From NCBI GenBank assembly GCA_030065635.1, contig JASJDJ010000007.1:1-64000 (forward strand): DNA of 64,000 nt, in the 5' to 3' direction. Below are positions 25,009-37,305 of the stretch, in pieces (the stretch's first letter is position 1; each line of letters starts with the position of its first letter). This DNA comes from Xenococcaceae cyanobacterium MO_188.B32. GTDB lineage: Bacteria; Cyanobacteriota; Cyanobacteriia; Cyanobacteriales; Xenococcaceae. The notes below the pieces were generated by a model. It saw only the letters and a list, made by a program, of their open reading frames with translations, had not been told where the DNA came from and made no database searches. Made by a program: the position numbers and the translations under genes.

Positions 25009-26508
25009 TTAAATCCAATTTTTTGCTCTTTTTACTGCTTTTTGCCAAGTAGAAAAGTTATCTCGAGCCATTATCTTACCTTCTCCTGGTTCAAAAACTC
25101 GCTCGACTTGACGACTGGCGATTAAATTACTATAGTCATCCCAAAAACCCACGGCTAAACCCGCACCAAAAGCAGCACCTTGGGCAGTAGCATCGAGAAT
25201 GACAGGGCGTTCGATGGGTACTCCCAAAGCATCAGCTTGAAATTGCATCAAAAAATCATTCCGAGAAGCACCACCATCGACTTTCAGACGAGCTACCGCC
25301 ATGTCACTATCTTTGTTGATTGCCTCTACTACTTCTTTGACCTGATAGGCGATCGCTTCTAAGACAGCTCTAATCATATGTTCTCGCTTCACTCCTCCCG
25401 TAATGCCTAAAAAAGCACCGCGAGCGTTCATATCCCAATGAGGCGCACCCAAGCCACTTAAAGCAGGGACAAAATAAACTCCGTTGGTATCGCTGACTTG
25501 TCTTGCTAAAGGTTCGGTTTCGGCTGCTGTATTAATTAGTTTTAAACCATCTCGCAGCCATTGAATACAAGCACCTGTGGTAAAAATTGCTCCTTCCAAA
25601 GCGTAGTTAGTTGAATTTGTCCTTGTCCAAGCGATGGTAGAAAGGAGTTGGTTGCGCGATCGCGTCAGATCGTTTCCTGTTTGTACGATTAAAAAACAAC
25701 CAGTACCATAAGTACATTTTAATAAACCAGGGCGATCGCAGCCGTGGGCAAAGAGTGCAGCTTGTTGATCGCCAAAAATAGCAGCGACAGGAATTTCTAC
25801 CCCTAACAATTCTGGGTCTGTTGTACCAAATACACCCATACTCGGTAAAATTTTGGGCATCATCGAGGCAGGAATATTAAATAAATCCAGTAACGAAGCA
25901 TCCCACTCTCTTGTTTCTAGATTCATTAACATTGTTCGACTGGCATTACTATGATCTGTCGCGTGAACTTTACCACCAGTTAAATTCCACAATGCCCAAG
26001 TATCTACTGTACCTGCTAAGACGTTATCTAGATTTATTTCTGGTTTTTCTTTTTTAATCCAATCTAATAACCAAGCCAGTTTAGTTGCCGAGAAATAAGC
26101 ATCGAGTACTAATCCTGTTGTCTGTTCGATCTGGTCTGCTTTGCCCTCTTCTTTTAAGGTTTGACACATCCCTGCCGTACGCCGATCTTGCCAGACAATG
26201 GCTTTATGTAGAGGTTCTCCTGTCGTTTTATCCCAAAGTAAGCAAGTTTCCCGTTGTACTGTTAAACCAATAGCTGCGATCGAGCTTGGAGATATACTAT
26301 TATCTTTAATTACTTTTTGGATGCAAGTGAGAGTATCTTGCCAAATTTCTTTGGGGTCGTGTTCTAACCATCCTGGTTGTGGGTAATACTGAGTTAACTC
26401 TTGGTAAGCTTGACCAATAATACCTCCTTGAGAATTAAATACAATAGCACGATTTCCTGTTGTACCGAGATCGAGGGCCAGAATGTATTGAGGAGTGTTG
26501 GTAGTCAT
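25009..26508 (-). CDS. glpK: Glycerol kinase
   Basis: Phosphorylates glycerol to sn-glycerol-3-phosphate with ATP (FGGY carbohydrate-kinase family). The 499 residues are the usual length. Diagnostic segments: ALDLGTTGNRAIVFN at the start, VQRETCLLWDKTTG with the substrate region WQDRRT, GDQQAALFAHGC, KCTYGTGCFL, and C-terminal KVDGGASRNDFLMQFQAD. It is monocistronic. It is unrelated to the cpc promoter just downstream of it, which belongs to the next operon. Confidence 0.96.
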   Translation of the reverse strand: MTTNTPQYILALDLGTTGNRAIVFNSQGGIIGQAYQELTQYYPQPGWLEHDPKEIWQDTLTCIQKVIKDNSISPSSIAAIGLTVQRETCLLWDKTTGEPLHKAIVWQDRRTAGMCQTLKEEGKADQIEQTTGLVLDAYFSATKLAWLLDWIKKEKPEINLDNVLAGTVDTWALWNLTGGKVHATDHSNASRTMLMNLETREWDASLLDLFNIPASMMPKILPSMGVFGTTDPELLGVEIPVAAIFGDQQAALFAHGCDRPGLLKCTYGTGCFLIVQTGNDLTRSRNQLLSTIAWTRTNSTNYALEGAIFTTGACIQWLRDGLKLINTAAETEPLARQVSDTNGVYFVPALSGLGAPHWDMNARGAFLGITGGVKREHMIRAVLEAIAYQVKEVVEAINKDSDMAVARLKVDGGASRNDFLMQFQADALGVPIERPVILDATAQGAAFGAGLAVGFWDDYSNLIASRQVERVFEPGEGKIMARDNFSTWQKAVKRAKNWI

Positions 26509-26696
26509 AGCTAATTCTTTGATTGCTTTCGATCTGGTTTACCAGTTATAGAGTAGCTATGGTGTAATTGTTAGGTTTTTTTAATTAAATTGGACGCTCG
26601 CGTTAATATACTAAATCAAAACTAAAAGCGAGTAGCTGATTACGTAGTCAACTGAGGGGCAAGAACAACCCATATTCACAAGGGTAAAAGACAAGA

Positions 26697-26713
26697 GGCG
26701 TATATTATACGCC
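26697..26713 (-). terminator. Possible terminator downstream of groL
   Basis: Near-perfect palindrome GGCGTATA-T-TATACGCC about 65 bases after the groL stop, followed on that strand by TCTTGTCTTTT. The stem is short and the T-run interrupted. Confidence 0.45.
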
Positions 26714-26778
26714 CCTATAATCTATCTTTTATGGATAGTTTTTGGTTTGGGATATAAAGCTAATGAGGTAGCCAAGCA

Positions 26779-28537
<1,759 letters not shown>

Positions 28538-28729
28538 CTATCAAAATTTATCAGAAGAAGATTACTCATGGTAGTAGGGTTAGATTTACGGTTTACCGTA
28601 ATTCATTAGGCAGGGGGAGCATCGGCAACGCAGAGGAGTAGGAGAGAGAAACTCATTAGGTTATTTTCTTTCCAAGGTAGACATAGAATTATTGGCCATC
28701 AGCTTTTAGCTTTCCGAACTCCGAACTCA

Positions 28730-29524
<795 letters not shown>

Positions 29525-29686
29525 CTAAATTATCTTACGCTGATTTGGGTCGCTTATAGTTATGATGTAAACCAATTCAATCTTTGTTCTTGATTATCCA
29601 CGAATAACGAATTAACTACAGAGAAGCGAACCACAGTTCGTACGTACTCACTGATAACCGTTTACTGTTAGCTGATAACTGAATAT

Positions 29687-30004
29687 ATGGCAGTCAAAAA
29701 GAATTTTTCCAGTTTCCAAGAACTTTTAGATGGTTGTGAAAAACCTGTTTTAGTCGATTTCTATGCTACTTGGTGTGGCCCTTGTCAGATGATGAGTCCT
29801 ATTTTAGAACAAGTAGGAGCGCAATTACGCGATCGCTTGCAGGTAGTAAAAATCGATACCGATAAATATCCACGCTTAGCCTCCAACTACAAAATAGAAG
29901 CTCTACCTACTTTGGTACTATTCAAAAATGGACAACCGACAGAGAGAATTGAAGGTGTCATGCAAGCACCACAGTTAATTCAACATCTACAAAGTTTAAT
30001 TTAG
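29687..30004 (+). CDS. trxA: Thioredoxin
   Basis: A 105-residue thioredoxin with the redox site WCGPC (FYATWCGPCQMMSPILE), KIDTDKYPRLASNY and the cis-proline in ALPTLVLFKNGQ. It reduces target disulfides with electrons from a thioredoxin reductase. It resembles the smaller m/y-type cyanobacterial thioredoxins, though I cannot name the subtype confidently. A 34-base repeat begins 17 bases after its stop. Confidence 0.93.
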   Translation: MAVKKNFSSFQELLDGCEKPVLVDFYATWCGPCQMMSPILEQVGAQLRDRLQVVKIDTDKYPRLASNYKIEALPTLVLFKNGQPTERIEGVMQAPQLIQHLQSLI

Positions 30005-30020
30005 CTGCAAATAGCGGTCG

Positions 30021-30054
30021 TCTTGAATATGATTTTTCCCATCAGGCGATCGCC
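30021..30054. repeat. 34-bp direct repeat, copy 1
   Basis: Begins TCTTGAATATGATTTTTCCC and ends in GCGATCGCC. A second copy at 31517-31550 matches in 32 of 34 positions and has the same orientation. Together they flank the DUF6887-like and GIY-YIG genes. Confidence 0.75.
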
Positions 30055-30075
30055 AATATTCTCAAAATTTATCGA

Positions 30076-30273
30076 TCATTTTTTAGTTCTTTGAGCGATT
30101 AAATCTTCGATAATTTGTTTCTCTTCTTCTGGAGTAGCACCAGCAGGAACTTTCTTCCAATCGAGACGAGAGCTATATTCTAGAAAAGCTAACTCACCAG
30201 CTTCATCATCAAGACAATCGTTAATGTACTTTTCAAGTTCATCATCAGTCATATTTTTAAATGACTCAGACAT
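30076..30273 (-). CDS. Small conserved protein, DUF6887-like
   Basis: A 65-residue acidic protein: MTDDELEKYINDCLDDEAGELAFLEY then a WKK-P linker and EEEKQIIEDLI. The short DDELxxYI...D..A...Y start is typical of small cyanobacterial families such as DUF6887, often found in pairs beside other tiny genes. It lies inside the pair of 34-bp repeats together with the GIY-YIG gene. No function is known, and a toxin-antitoxin-like role would be speculation. Confidence 0.55.
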   Translation of the reverse strand: MSESFKNMTDDELEKYINDCLDDEAGELAFLEYSSRLDWKKVPAGATPEEEKQIIEDLIAQRTKK

Positions 30274-30501
30274 AAGTAAAATCTCCTCGATCGTTAACTA
30301 CTATTTTTATCTCTTTGTCGTATCCAGCCACAATATATATAATTTTAGCTACTCGATAATATCTAAATATTATGATAGGCAACAAGCTTCTTGTAATGTA
30401 CTGACAAAGAATTGCTGCTTTGATTGCTTGTTTTGCTGTTGGCATTTATTTCTTTCTTATTTTACCCAAACTAACTTTACCTAATAAAAAGCGCGATCGC
30501 T

Positions 30502-31386
30502 TTATTTTCTCTTGATAGTTTCTCTGGTAAAAGTTAATTTTAGTCCTGGAAGATTAGCGTTTTTAAGTCGTTGTCTAATTTCTTCTTTAGCTTCTTCAAA
30601 TGTAGGATATTTCTCACAAAAACCAAAAGAAACCCAAGCACTATAATTTATTGATTCAAGCTTAATATTTACTTTGGCAGGGACGATATATTTTCTAGGA
30701 GATACATAGCTCCAATACATTTTTTCAACAGCGTAACCATTTACAACAATACGATACATAAAAGGATCGCTAGAAGGAAAACCCTCCCATTTACTAGCAT
30801 ACTTTTTACGAGTATTAAATATTGTTTTTAACACTCCCTTTTGCTCTTTTGTATCGGGGTCAGGATTGAATATTTTCTTAAAAGCAGGTATATCTAAACA
30901 AATATGAATAATAGATAGTTCTAATATATTTTTGTACTTACTATTTTTCATCCAATTCATACTAATTTGAGATTCAACCTCTTTTCTAGGTGGTTCTACT
31001 CCTAAAATAAAAGCAAAATCAGAAATAGCAGCAATTGTTTCTCTTAATAGTGTTTCTGTGGGACGTACATTTTTTGTTTTAACTGGACTAGCATTTAAAT
31101 GAGGATGATATTTTTTAATGCGTTGTTTCTCTATTTTATCTAGTTGGGATAGATCGACTTTCTCGTAATAGATCGTAAAATATTTCTTTTTTTGAGCTTC
31201 TAATTGGTAGATACGATGATGAGCTTTCCCTTGCCAACGTTTGCAAATATTTTTAGCTTTTCCTATATACCAAACCGTGTTTACTTCATCTACAACATAG
31301 TATATTCCCGAACATTCAGGAAGTAGTTGCTTAACTTCTAAAGCAACTTTGGGAAGATTTAGAATATTAGTATCGGCGATCGACAT
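30502..31386 (-). CDS. GIY-YIG nuclease-domain protein
   Basis: A 294-residue protein with an N-terminal GIY-YIG domain (about residues 25-100). It has GIYYVV, the WYIGKAKNICKRWQGKAHH block with the catalytic arginine, and a late acidic residue in KIEKQRIKKYHPHLN. Such domains cut DNA in repair, restriction and homing enzymes. The C-terminal two thirds (EVESQISMNWMKNSKY onward) match no domain I recognise. It lies between 34-bp direct repeats and upstream of a divergent plasmid-type replication gene, so mobile or defence association is plausible. Confidence 0.8.
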   Translation of the reverse strand: MSIADTNILNLPKVALEVKQLLPECSGIYYVVDEVNTVWYIGKAKNICKRWQGKAHHRIYQLEAQKKKYFTIYYEKVDLSQLDKIEKQRIKKYHPHLNASPVKTKNVRPTETLLRETIAAISDFAFILGVEPPRKEVESQISMNWMKNSKYKNILELSIIHICLDIPAFKKIFNPDPDTKEQKGVLKTIFNTRKKYASKWEGFPSSDPFMYRIVVNGYAVEKMYWSYVSPRKYIVPAKVNIKLESINYSAWVSFGFCEKYPTFEEAKEEIRQRLKNANLPGLKLTFTRETIKRK

Positions 31387-31516
31387 ATCAACCTCTATTT
31401 TCTAATAATATTCCCTATCTACAAATTTTTGTTGGCTATTCTTCAGCTTGTGACATTGATGTAGTGTTAAATCCAATTATATAAGCAGAAAATCAACTAT
31501 ATTAAAACTATGTTTG

Positions 31517-31550
31517 TCTTGGATATGATTTTTCCCATCAGACGATCGCC
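31517..31550. repeat. 34-bp direct repeat, copy 2
   Basis: Reads TCTTGGATATGATTTTTCCC and ends ATCAGACGATCGCC. It matches copy 1 at 30021-30054 except for two substitutions. It lies within the 366-base spacer between the GIY-YIG gene and the CyRepA1 gene. Confidence 0.75.
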
Positions 31551-31661
31551 TAGTCTAATGCTTTACTAATAATAAGGAAAGCAATTAGCCATTAGCAATC
31601 TTTCTCTCTCGATCGAGAAGCTTATTCGAGAAGTATTGCCCCATATAATTACCTCTTAAAT

Positions 31662-31718
31662 CCATATTTAGTGTCTTTCGGAAAAAATTTATGTTTATAA
31701 CACCATATCTAGTGTTAT
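31662..31718. promoter_or_regulatory. Repeated motif upstream of the replication gene
   Basis: CCATATTTAGTGT (31662-31674) recurs as CCATATCTAGTGT (31703-31715), 41 bases apart. The second copy is part of an inverted repeat ATAACAC-N8-GTGTTAT (31697-31718) that ends 34 bases before the CyRepA1 start. It could be an operator or a short iteron-like binding site. Confidence 0.5.
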
Positions 31719-31752
31719 GATTTGATACCCGTGCAGAGAAAGGCGAAAAGAG

Positions 31753-34700
31753 ATGGATCATTTATTGGAATGGAAAGCTAGTTGTGTAGACGAAGAATTA
31801 ACCAGTCTGAATGTCATTCCCTTGAGTGGTTCTTGTCCTTCAGAATATTTGCTCTATTCTGATGGTATCCCTAGACGTAATGATGGGAGAATAAACGAAG
31901 GATTTCTCCAAAGATATGCTCATACTACTGAAGGGGGATGGTGGTGTTCGGGTATCGATCTTTTGACGGGAGAAGAAGACTTATGGGGTTGCTTTAAACC
32001 AGATAATCCTCGCTTGAGCCAAAATAAAGGAAAAATAATTAAATACGAGCATCCACCTAAAGCACCAACTGGCTTATTTGCGCTTAAAGTTCCCCTGCAC
32101 TTATGGGAGCAGATTGCTAATCGCTACGGTGTAGATATTTTACCAGCAGACATAGATAAGAAACAACCCGATCGAGGTTTTTGGCAGTGGTTAATTAAAC
32201 ATCCTCTTATTCCTTTGTGTATTACAGAAGGAGCAAAAAAAGCAGGAACATTATTATCGGCGGGTTATGCTGCGGTCGCGCTTCCTGGAATTAATAGTGG
32301 TTATCGCACTCCTAAAGATGAGTGGGGCAACCGTATTGGTAAATCCCATCTTATTCCTCAGCTACAAAAATTAGCTAGTGGGGGACGAGAAATATATATT
32401 GTTTTCGATCGAGACTCTAAACCCAGTACGGTTAAAGCTGTTAACGCAGCGATTAGAAAAATAGGCTATCTTCTACAACAGGCTGGTTGTTCGGTTAAAG
32501 TAATTACTTGGGATTCTGCTTTAGGAAAGGGCGTAGATGATTTTATTGCTACGGCAGGTCAAGACAGTTTCGATCGCGCCTATGATACCGCTTCTTCTCT
32601 AGAAGTTTGGAAGGCTAAGGCGGGAACTCGTCTGACTCATACACCCCAAATTCAAGTTAATTCTCGTTATTTACCAGATTTAGAAATTACTGCTGAGGCT
32701 AAGTTAATCGGGATTAAATCCCCTAAAGGCACGGGAAAAACCAGGTTACTAGAGAGTATAGTATTAAGAGCAAAACAAAGTCAACAGAAAATATTAGTTA
32801 TCGGTCATCGGGTACAACTAGTACAAGCTCTTTGTCAGCGTTTTGGCATTAAATATATTACGGAAATTGGGAATAATGCTCGTAATAATAGCAAAATTAT
32901 CCAAAATAATGCTAAAGATTCATTCCCGCGTCCCTGCGTCCCCCCATCTCCCCATCACTCAACCGCAACCAACTCAAATAAAAATACTATCAATGGCTAT
33001 GGTCTTTGTATAGATTCTCTTCATCCCAACTCTCAAGCCCAATTTAACCCCGCAGATTGGGAGGGTGCGATCGTTATTATCGATGAAGTAGAACAAGTTC
33101 TATGGCATGGGTTAAATTCGAGTACTTGTAAAGATAATCGAGTAGCTATTCTCAAGTCTTTAAAAACTTTGATGCAAAATGTTTTGAGGACTCAAGGACA
33201 AGTATATTTAGCTGATGCGGACTTGAGTGATATCGCGATCGACTATTTAATTTCTCTGTCTGGTATTAATCTACAACCCTATATTATCCAAAATGACTGG
33301 AAACCAGAACGAGAATTATCTTGGCAGGTATATAACTATTCGGATAGTACCCCCAAAAGATTAGTTAAAGACTTAGAAAAACATATAACTGAAGGGGGAA
33401 AACCTTTTGTTTGTCTATCGGCACAAAAACTAACCAGTCAGTGGGGGACGAGAAATTTAGAGGCTTATTTTCAACAAAAATTTCCTCAAGCTAAAATTCT
33501 GCGCATTGATTCAGAATCTCTTGCCGATCCCCATCATCCAGCCTATGGTTGCATTAACAAGCTAGATCGGACTCTAGCTGACTACGATCTGGTTTTAGCC
33601 AGTCCCTCGATCGAAACAGGAATTAGCATCGAACTAGAAGATCGTTTTACTTCGGTTTGGGTAATTGCCCAAGGAATTCAAGGTGAAAATAGCGTCAGGC
33701 AGACATTAGGTAGAGTTCGTGCCAATGTACCCAGACATATTTGGTGTGCGGGTTACGGTTTTAATAAAATAGGTAATGGTTCGACTTCTATTCCTAGCTT
33801 ACTTACCTCTGGACATCGTTTGACCCAACTAAATATCCGTCTACTGCAACAGTCAGACTTTGCCAGTATTGACGATATCGATACTGGTTTTCAAGCCGAG
33901 TCTCTACTTTGTTGGGCAAAAATGGCAGTAAGGTTTAATGCAGGCATGATTAACTATCGCGAGTCGATTTTATCCGCATTAAGAGAAGAAGGACATCAGG
34001 TAATTGATGCCCTAGCGTCAACTAAAGCTAAACCAGAAAAGCCATCAAATAGTAAAAAAGAACCCTCTTCCTTAATCGAAGCCATTACCGAAGTCAGAGA
34101 ACAAAATTATCTAACTGAATGTGAAGCGATATCCAATGCTTCTCCTCTTAGTAATAAAGAATATCAAATTCTCAAAAAACGTTTGGTTAAAACCAATACC
34201 CAACGGCATAGACTCAGAAAATACGAACTGCAACAACGTTATTATCTGCCAGTAACACCCCAAATTGTCGCCTTAGACGACGACGGTTGGTATCAAAAAA
34301 TTAGATTGCACTATTTTCTTACTGTTGGTCGTGCTTATCTTGTCGATCGCGATGCTAAAGTGGCACGTAAACTAATAGAACGGGGAAATGGTAGTTTATT
34401 TTTACCCGATTTTAATGATTCTCAATTGGGGGCAATAGTCGGGACAATGGAAGTTATCGGTATTCCTATTTTACTAGCCAATCCTAATAGGGAATTACGT
34501 AATAGCGATCTTGACTTACAAGAAATTGCTGCGCTCGCTCTCAATCATCGTAGCGAAATTAAAACCACTATGGGTATCGGTATTGCTAAAAATTATAGTC
34601 CTGTCACTATAATCAGACGTTTTTTAGAAAAAATTGACTACGGACTCAAATATATTCGTTGTGAAAGCGAAAATAAAGGCAAAAAAAGAATTAGAGTCTA

Positions 34701-34869
34701 TCAAATTGCCAAACCAGAAGATAATAGAGAAGAAGTTTTTAAACATTGGTTAAAAAGAGATGGCGATCGACCTGGTAGTTCTTTATTCTGGAAAGATGGT
34801 AACTTTAAGTTAAATAGATCTCCCAATCCTGAAGATACAAATTATTTACAATTAAGCTTAAATCTTTGA
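31753..34869 (+). CDS. CyRepA1-type plasmid replication protein (DUF3854)
   Basis: A 1038-residue replication initiator of the cyanobacterial plasmid type. The N-terminal DUF3854/TOPRIM-like primase region includes ITEGAKKAG (about residue 157), ALPGINSGYR and YIVFDRDSKP (about 215). A helicase-like ATPase region has Walker A SPKGTGKTRLLE (about 322-334), Walker B VIIDEVEQVLW (about 440) and later SPSIETGISI and QTLGRVRAN. An unusual low-complexity insert (FPRPCVPPSPHH, about residues 391-402) is encoded by DNA that looks like an intergenic repeat. The upstream repeated motif may be its operator. The window looks chromosomal, so this may mark an integrated plasmid. Confidence 0.85.
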   Translation: MDHLLEWKASCVDEELTSLNVIPLSGSCPSEYLLYSDGIPRRNDGRINEGFLQRYAHTTEGGWWCSGIDLLTGEEDLWGCFKPDNPRLSQNKGKIIKYEHPPKAPTGLFALKVPLHLWEQIANRYGVDILPADIDKKQPDRGFWQWLIKHPLIPLCITEGAKKAGTLLSAGYAAVALPGINSGYRTPKDEWGNRIGKSHLIPQLQKLASGGREIYIVFDRDSKPSTVKAVNAAIRKIGYLLQQAGCSVKVITWDSALGKGVDDFIATAGQDSFDRAYDTASSLEVWKAKAGTRLTHTPQIQVNSRYLPDLEITAEAKLIGIKSPKGTGKTRLLESIVLRAKQSQQKILVIGHRVQLVQALCQRFGIKYITEIGNNARNNSKIIQNNAKDSFPRPCVPPSPHHSTATNSNKNTINGYGLCIDSLHPNSQAQFNPADWEGAIVIIDEVEQVLWHGLNSSTCKDNRVAILKSLKTLMQNVLRTQGQVYLADADLSDIAIDYLISLSGINLQPYIIQNDWKPERELSWQVYNYSDSTPKRLVKDLEKHITEGGKPFVCLSAQKLTSQWGTRNLEAYFQQKFPQAKILRIDSESLADPHHPAYGCINKLDRTLADYDLVLASPSIETGISIELEDRFTSVWVIAQGIQGENSVRQTLGRVRANVPRHIWCAGYGFNKIGNGSTSIPSLLTSGHRLTQLNIRLLQQSDFASIDDIDTGFQAESLLCWAKMAVRFNAGMINYRESILSALREEGHQVIDALASTKAKPEKPSNSKKEPSSLIEAITEVREQNYLTECEAISNASPLSNKEYQILKKRLVKTNTQRHRLRKYELQQRYYLPVTPQIVALDDDGWYQKIRLHYFLTVGRAYLVDRDAKVARKLIERGNGSLFLPDFNDSQLGAIVGTMEVIGIPILLANPNRELRNSDLDLQEIAALALNHRSEIKTTMGIGIAKNYSPVTIIRRFLEKIDYGLKYIRCESENKGKKRIRVYQIAKPEDNREEVFKHWLKRDGDRPGSSLFWKDGNFKLNRSPNPEDTNYLQLSLNL

Positions 34870-35109
34870 TTATTTTTCGATCTTTGTATGCCTTAAACCT
34901 CTTACCTCTTACCTCTAATCTAATGACTCCAGAATCTAACCACGTTCAACAACCTATTACCAGTGCCCCATTTTTAAATTTAGGTAAGTAGTACGCAAAA
35001 TGAATTACTCATAGGGTAGGGGTGTAGAAGAAGAAAACTAATAGCTGATAGCTGATAGCTACTTATCTAAAGTGTACAATTAATTTCGTTTAGGTACTTA
35101 ATAATTTCA

Positions 35110-37217
35110 ATGAGATTAATTTCTCTACAGTTATGTAATTTTCGTCAATTTTACGGACAAACTCCCGTAATTAAGCTGGCTAGTGGGGAAGAAAATACTA
35201 CAGTTATTCATGGAAATAATGGGGCAGGTAAAACCACTTTACTCAATGCTTTTACTTGGGTTCTATATACTAAATTTACTGCTGCTTTAGCTTTTCCCGA
35301 ATTATTAATTAACAAACGATCGATTAGAGAAGTAAAACCCGGTACTGCCGTAGAATGCTGGGTGGAATTACAATTCGAGCATGAAAATAAACACTATCAA
35401 TTAAAACGTAAATGTTACGGGACTAGAAATGACAATAATGAAGTAGAATATAGTCCTCATAAGTTATTTATGTTAGTTACGGCCGATGATGGTCGTTGGT
35501 ATCCTCCTCTAGAATCTCCAGAAGATATTCTCGAACGCATTTTACCTGAAAGTTTGCATCAGTATTTCTTTTTTGATGGAGAAAGAATAGATAGTTTTTT
35601 TCGTGCCGGGCAGAATAAAAATCTTGCCGAAGATACCAAAGAATTGCTAGGAGTTAAAATTTTAGACAGATCGATCGAGCATTTAAAAAAAGCGAAAAAA
35701 ACTCTACAAGAAGAATTACAAGCTATTGGCGATCCAGAAATTCAAAAAATTCTCAAAGAACAAATACAATTAGAACGAGAAAGCGATCGACTTACACTGC
35801 GTCAACAAGAAATAACCAAAAAACTTCGCGAACTAGAACAACAAAAACAAACTTTAACTAATAAATTGCTCGATTTAAGTGGTGCAAATGAACTGCAAAA
35901 ACTCAAGGAAAAATTAATTCAGCAAGAGAAAGCAATTAAACACAATCTAGTCAATCAAAAAAATGTCATAAAACAATTAATTTCTCGTCAGAGTTATACT
36001 ATTTTTTTACCCACAATAACAAGTGAATTTTTAAAATTACTCGAAAAATTAAGATACAATAAGCAGCTAACTACTGGAATCAAACAAGAATTTATCCAAC
36101 AATTACTTTACACCCAGCAATGTATTTGTGGTCGTGAACTTTGTCAGGGTTCAGAAGCTCATAGCAATATTCGGGCTTGGCTCAAACAAGCAGAAAGAGC
36201 AGAGATAGAAGAAGCAGCTATTCGCTTAGAAATTCAAGTTAAAAAATCAGAACAGAAATTAATTGATTTTTGGCAAAGAGTAGACCGAGAACAAACTAAT
36301 ATAGATCGGCAATATAGAGAGAAAATAAAGCTAGAAAGTGAATTAGGGCAAATTGATAAAAAGCTGAGAAATTATCCAGATGATAAAATACAAACAATAC
36401 AAATATCAATCGAACGAATAGAATCGGAAATTAAAAACTTAATTAGAGAACAAGGAGCTAATCAACAGCAACTAGAGATACAAAACAAACAAATTATTCG
36501 CCTACGTCAAATCAACAGCAACTAGAGATACAAAACAAACAAATTATTCGCCTACGTCAACTACTAAACATAGGTCGAATTAAAAAAGGTAAGCAAGCCC
36601 TAGCTAAAAATAGAATTCAAGCAGCCCAAGAAGCGATTGAACGATTAATCGAAGTAAGATTGCGCTTAGAAGATCGATTTCGCCTTTCTTTAGAACAAAA
36701 AGTACAAGATATTTTTAAATCTATTTCCTTTACACCTTATATACCAAAATTGAATAATAATTACGAACTAACTTTAGTAGAAAATACTTCAGGAATATCT
36801 ACAATCGTGGCTGCGTCTACAGGAGAAAACCAAATTATTAGTCTATCTTTTATCGGTGGAATTATCGATCGAGTAAGAGAATGGAGTAAACGTAATACAC
36901 TGATTGGAATTGATAGCAGTACATTTCCTATCGTGATGGACTCTCCTTTTGGTAGTTTAGATGCAATCTATCGGCGACAGATAGCTAAATTAGTACCCCA
37001 ACTAGCCAATCAATTAGTGTTACTTGTCACCAAAACTCAATGGCGAGGAGAAGTAGAACGAGAAATACAAACGTATATTGGTAAACAATATGTGTTAACT
37101 TATTACTCTCCCAAACACGATTGTGAAAAAGATTGGTTAGAATTAGATGGAATTAACTATCCATTAGTGCAAAATAGTGTCAATGAATTTGAATACACTG
37201 AGATTATTGAAATTTAG
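35110..37217 (+). pseudogene. DndD-like SMC ATPase broken by a 50-bp tandem duplication
   Basis: An SMC/Rad50-like ATPase of the DndD kind. The first part has Walker A GNNGAGKTTLLNAF, the typical YFFFDGERID and a long coiled coil with a zinc-hook-like CICGRELC. The second part has the signature-like STGENQIISLSFIGGI and Walker B FPIVMDSPFGSLD. A perfect 50-bp tandem duplication (36461-36560) shifts the frame and stops the first part at 36525. Removing one copy restores a continuous frame of 686 codons. DndD acts in DNA phosphorothioation systems; related ATPases occur in other defence systems. No dndB, C or E gene is adjacent. Confidence 0.85.
36461..36560 (+). repeat. Perfect 50-bp tandem duplication
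   Basis: Bases 36461-36510 are repeated without a mismatch at 36511-36560. The unit starts ATCAACAGCAACTAGAG and ends CGCCTACGTCAA. The length (50, not a multiple of three) causes the frameshift in the DndD-like gene. Perfect identity implies a recent event or an assembly artefact. Confidence 0.97.
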
Positions 37218-37305
37218 TGGTTATCAATTGAATTGGGACAAAAGAATACTTAAATTTTGTATAGATTATTGATTCTATAATTATTGGGGAGTTGTAAAAG
37301 CAGAG

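Noticed and set aside
34921-34989. 22-residue frame MTPESNHVQQ... between CyRepA1 and the DndD-like gene
   Set aside because: Too short, no ribosome-binding site and no recognisable family; could be debris of a lost gene.
36461-36560. Programmed frameshift in the DndD-like gene
   Set aside because: No slippery sequence or stimulatory structure is seen; the perfect tandem duplication explains the frame change fully.
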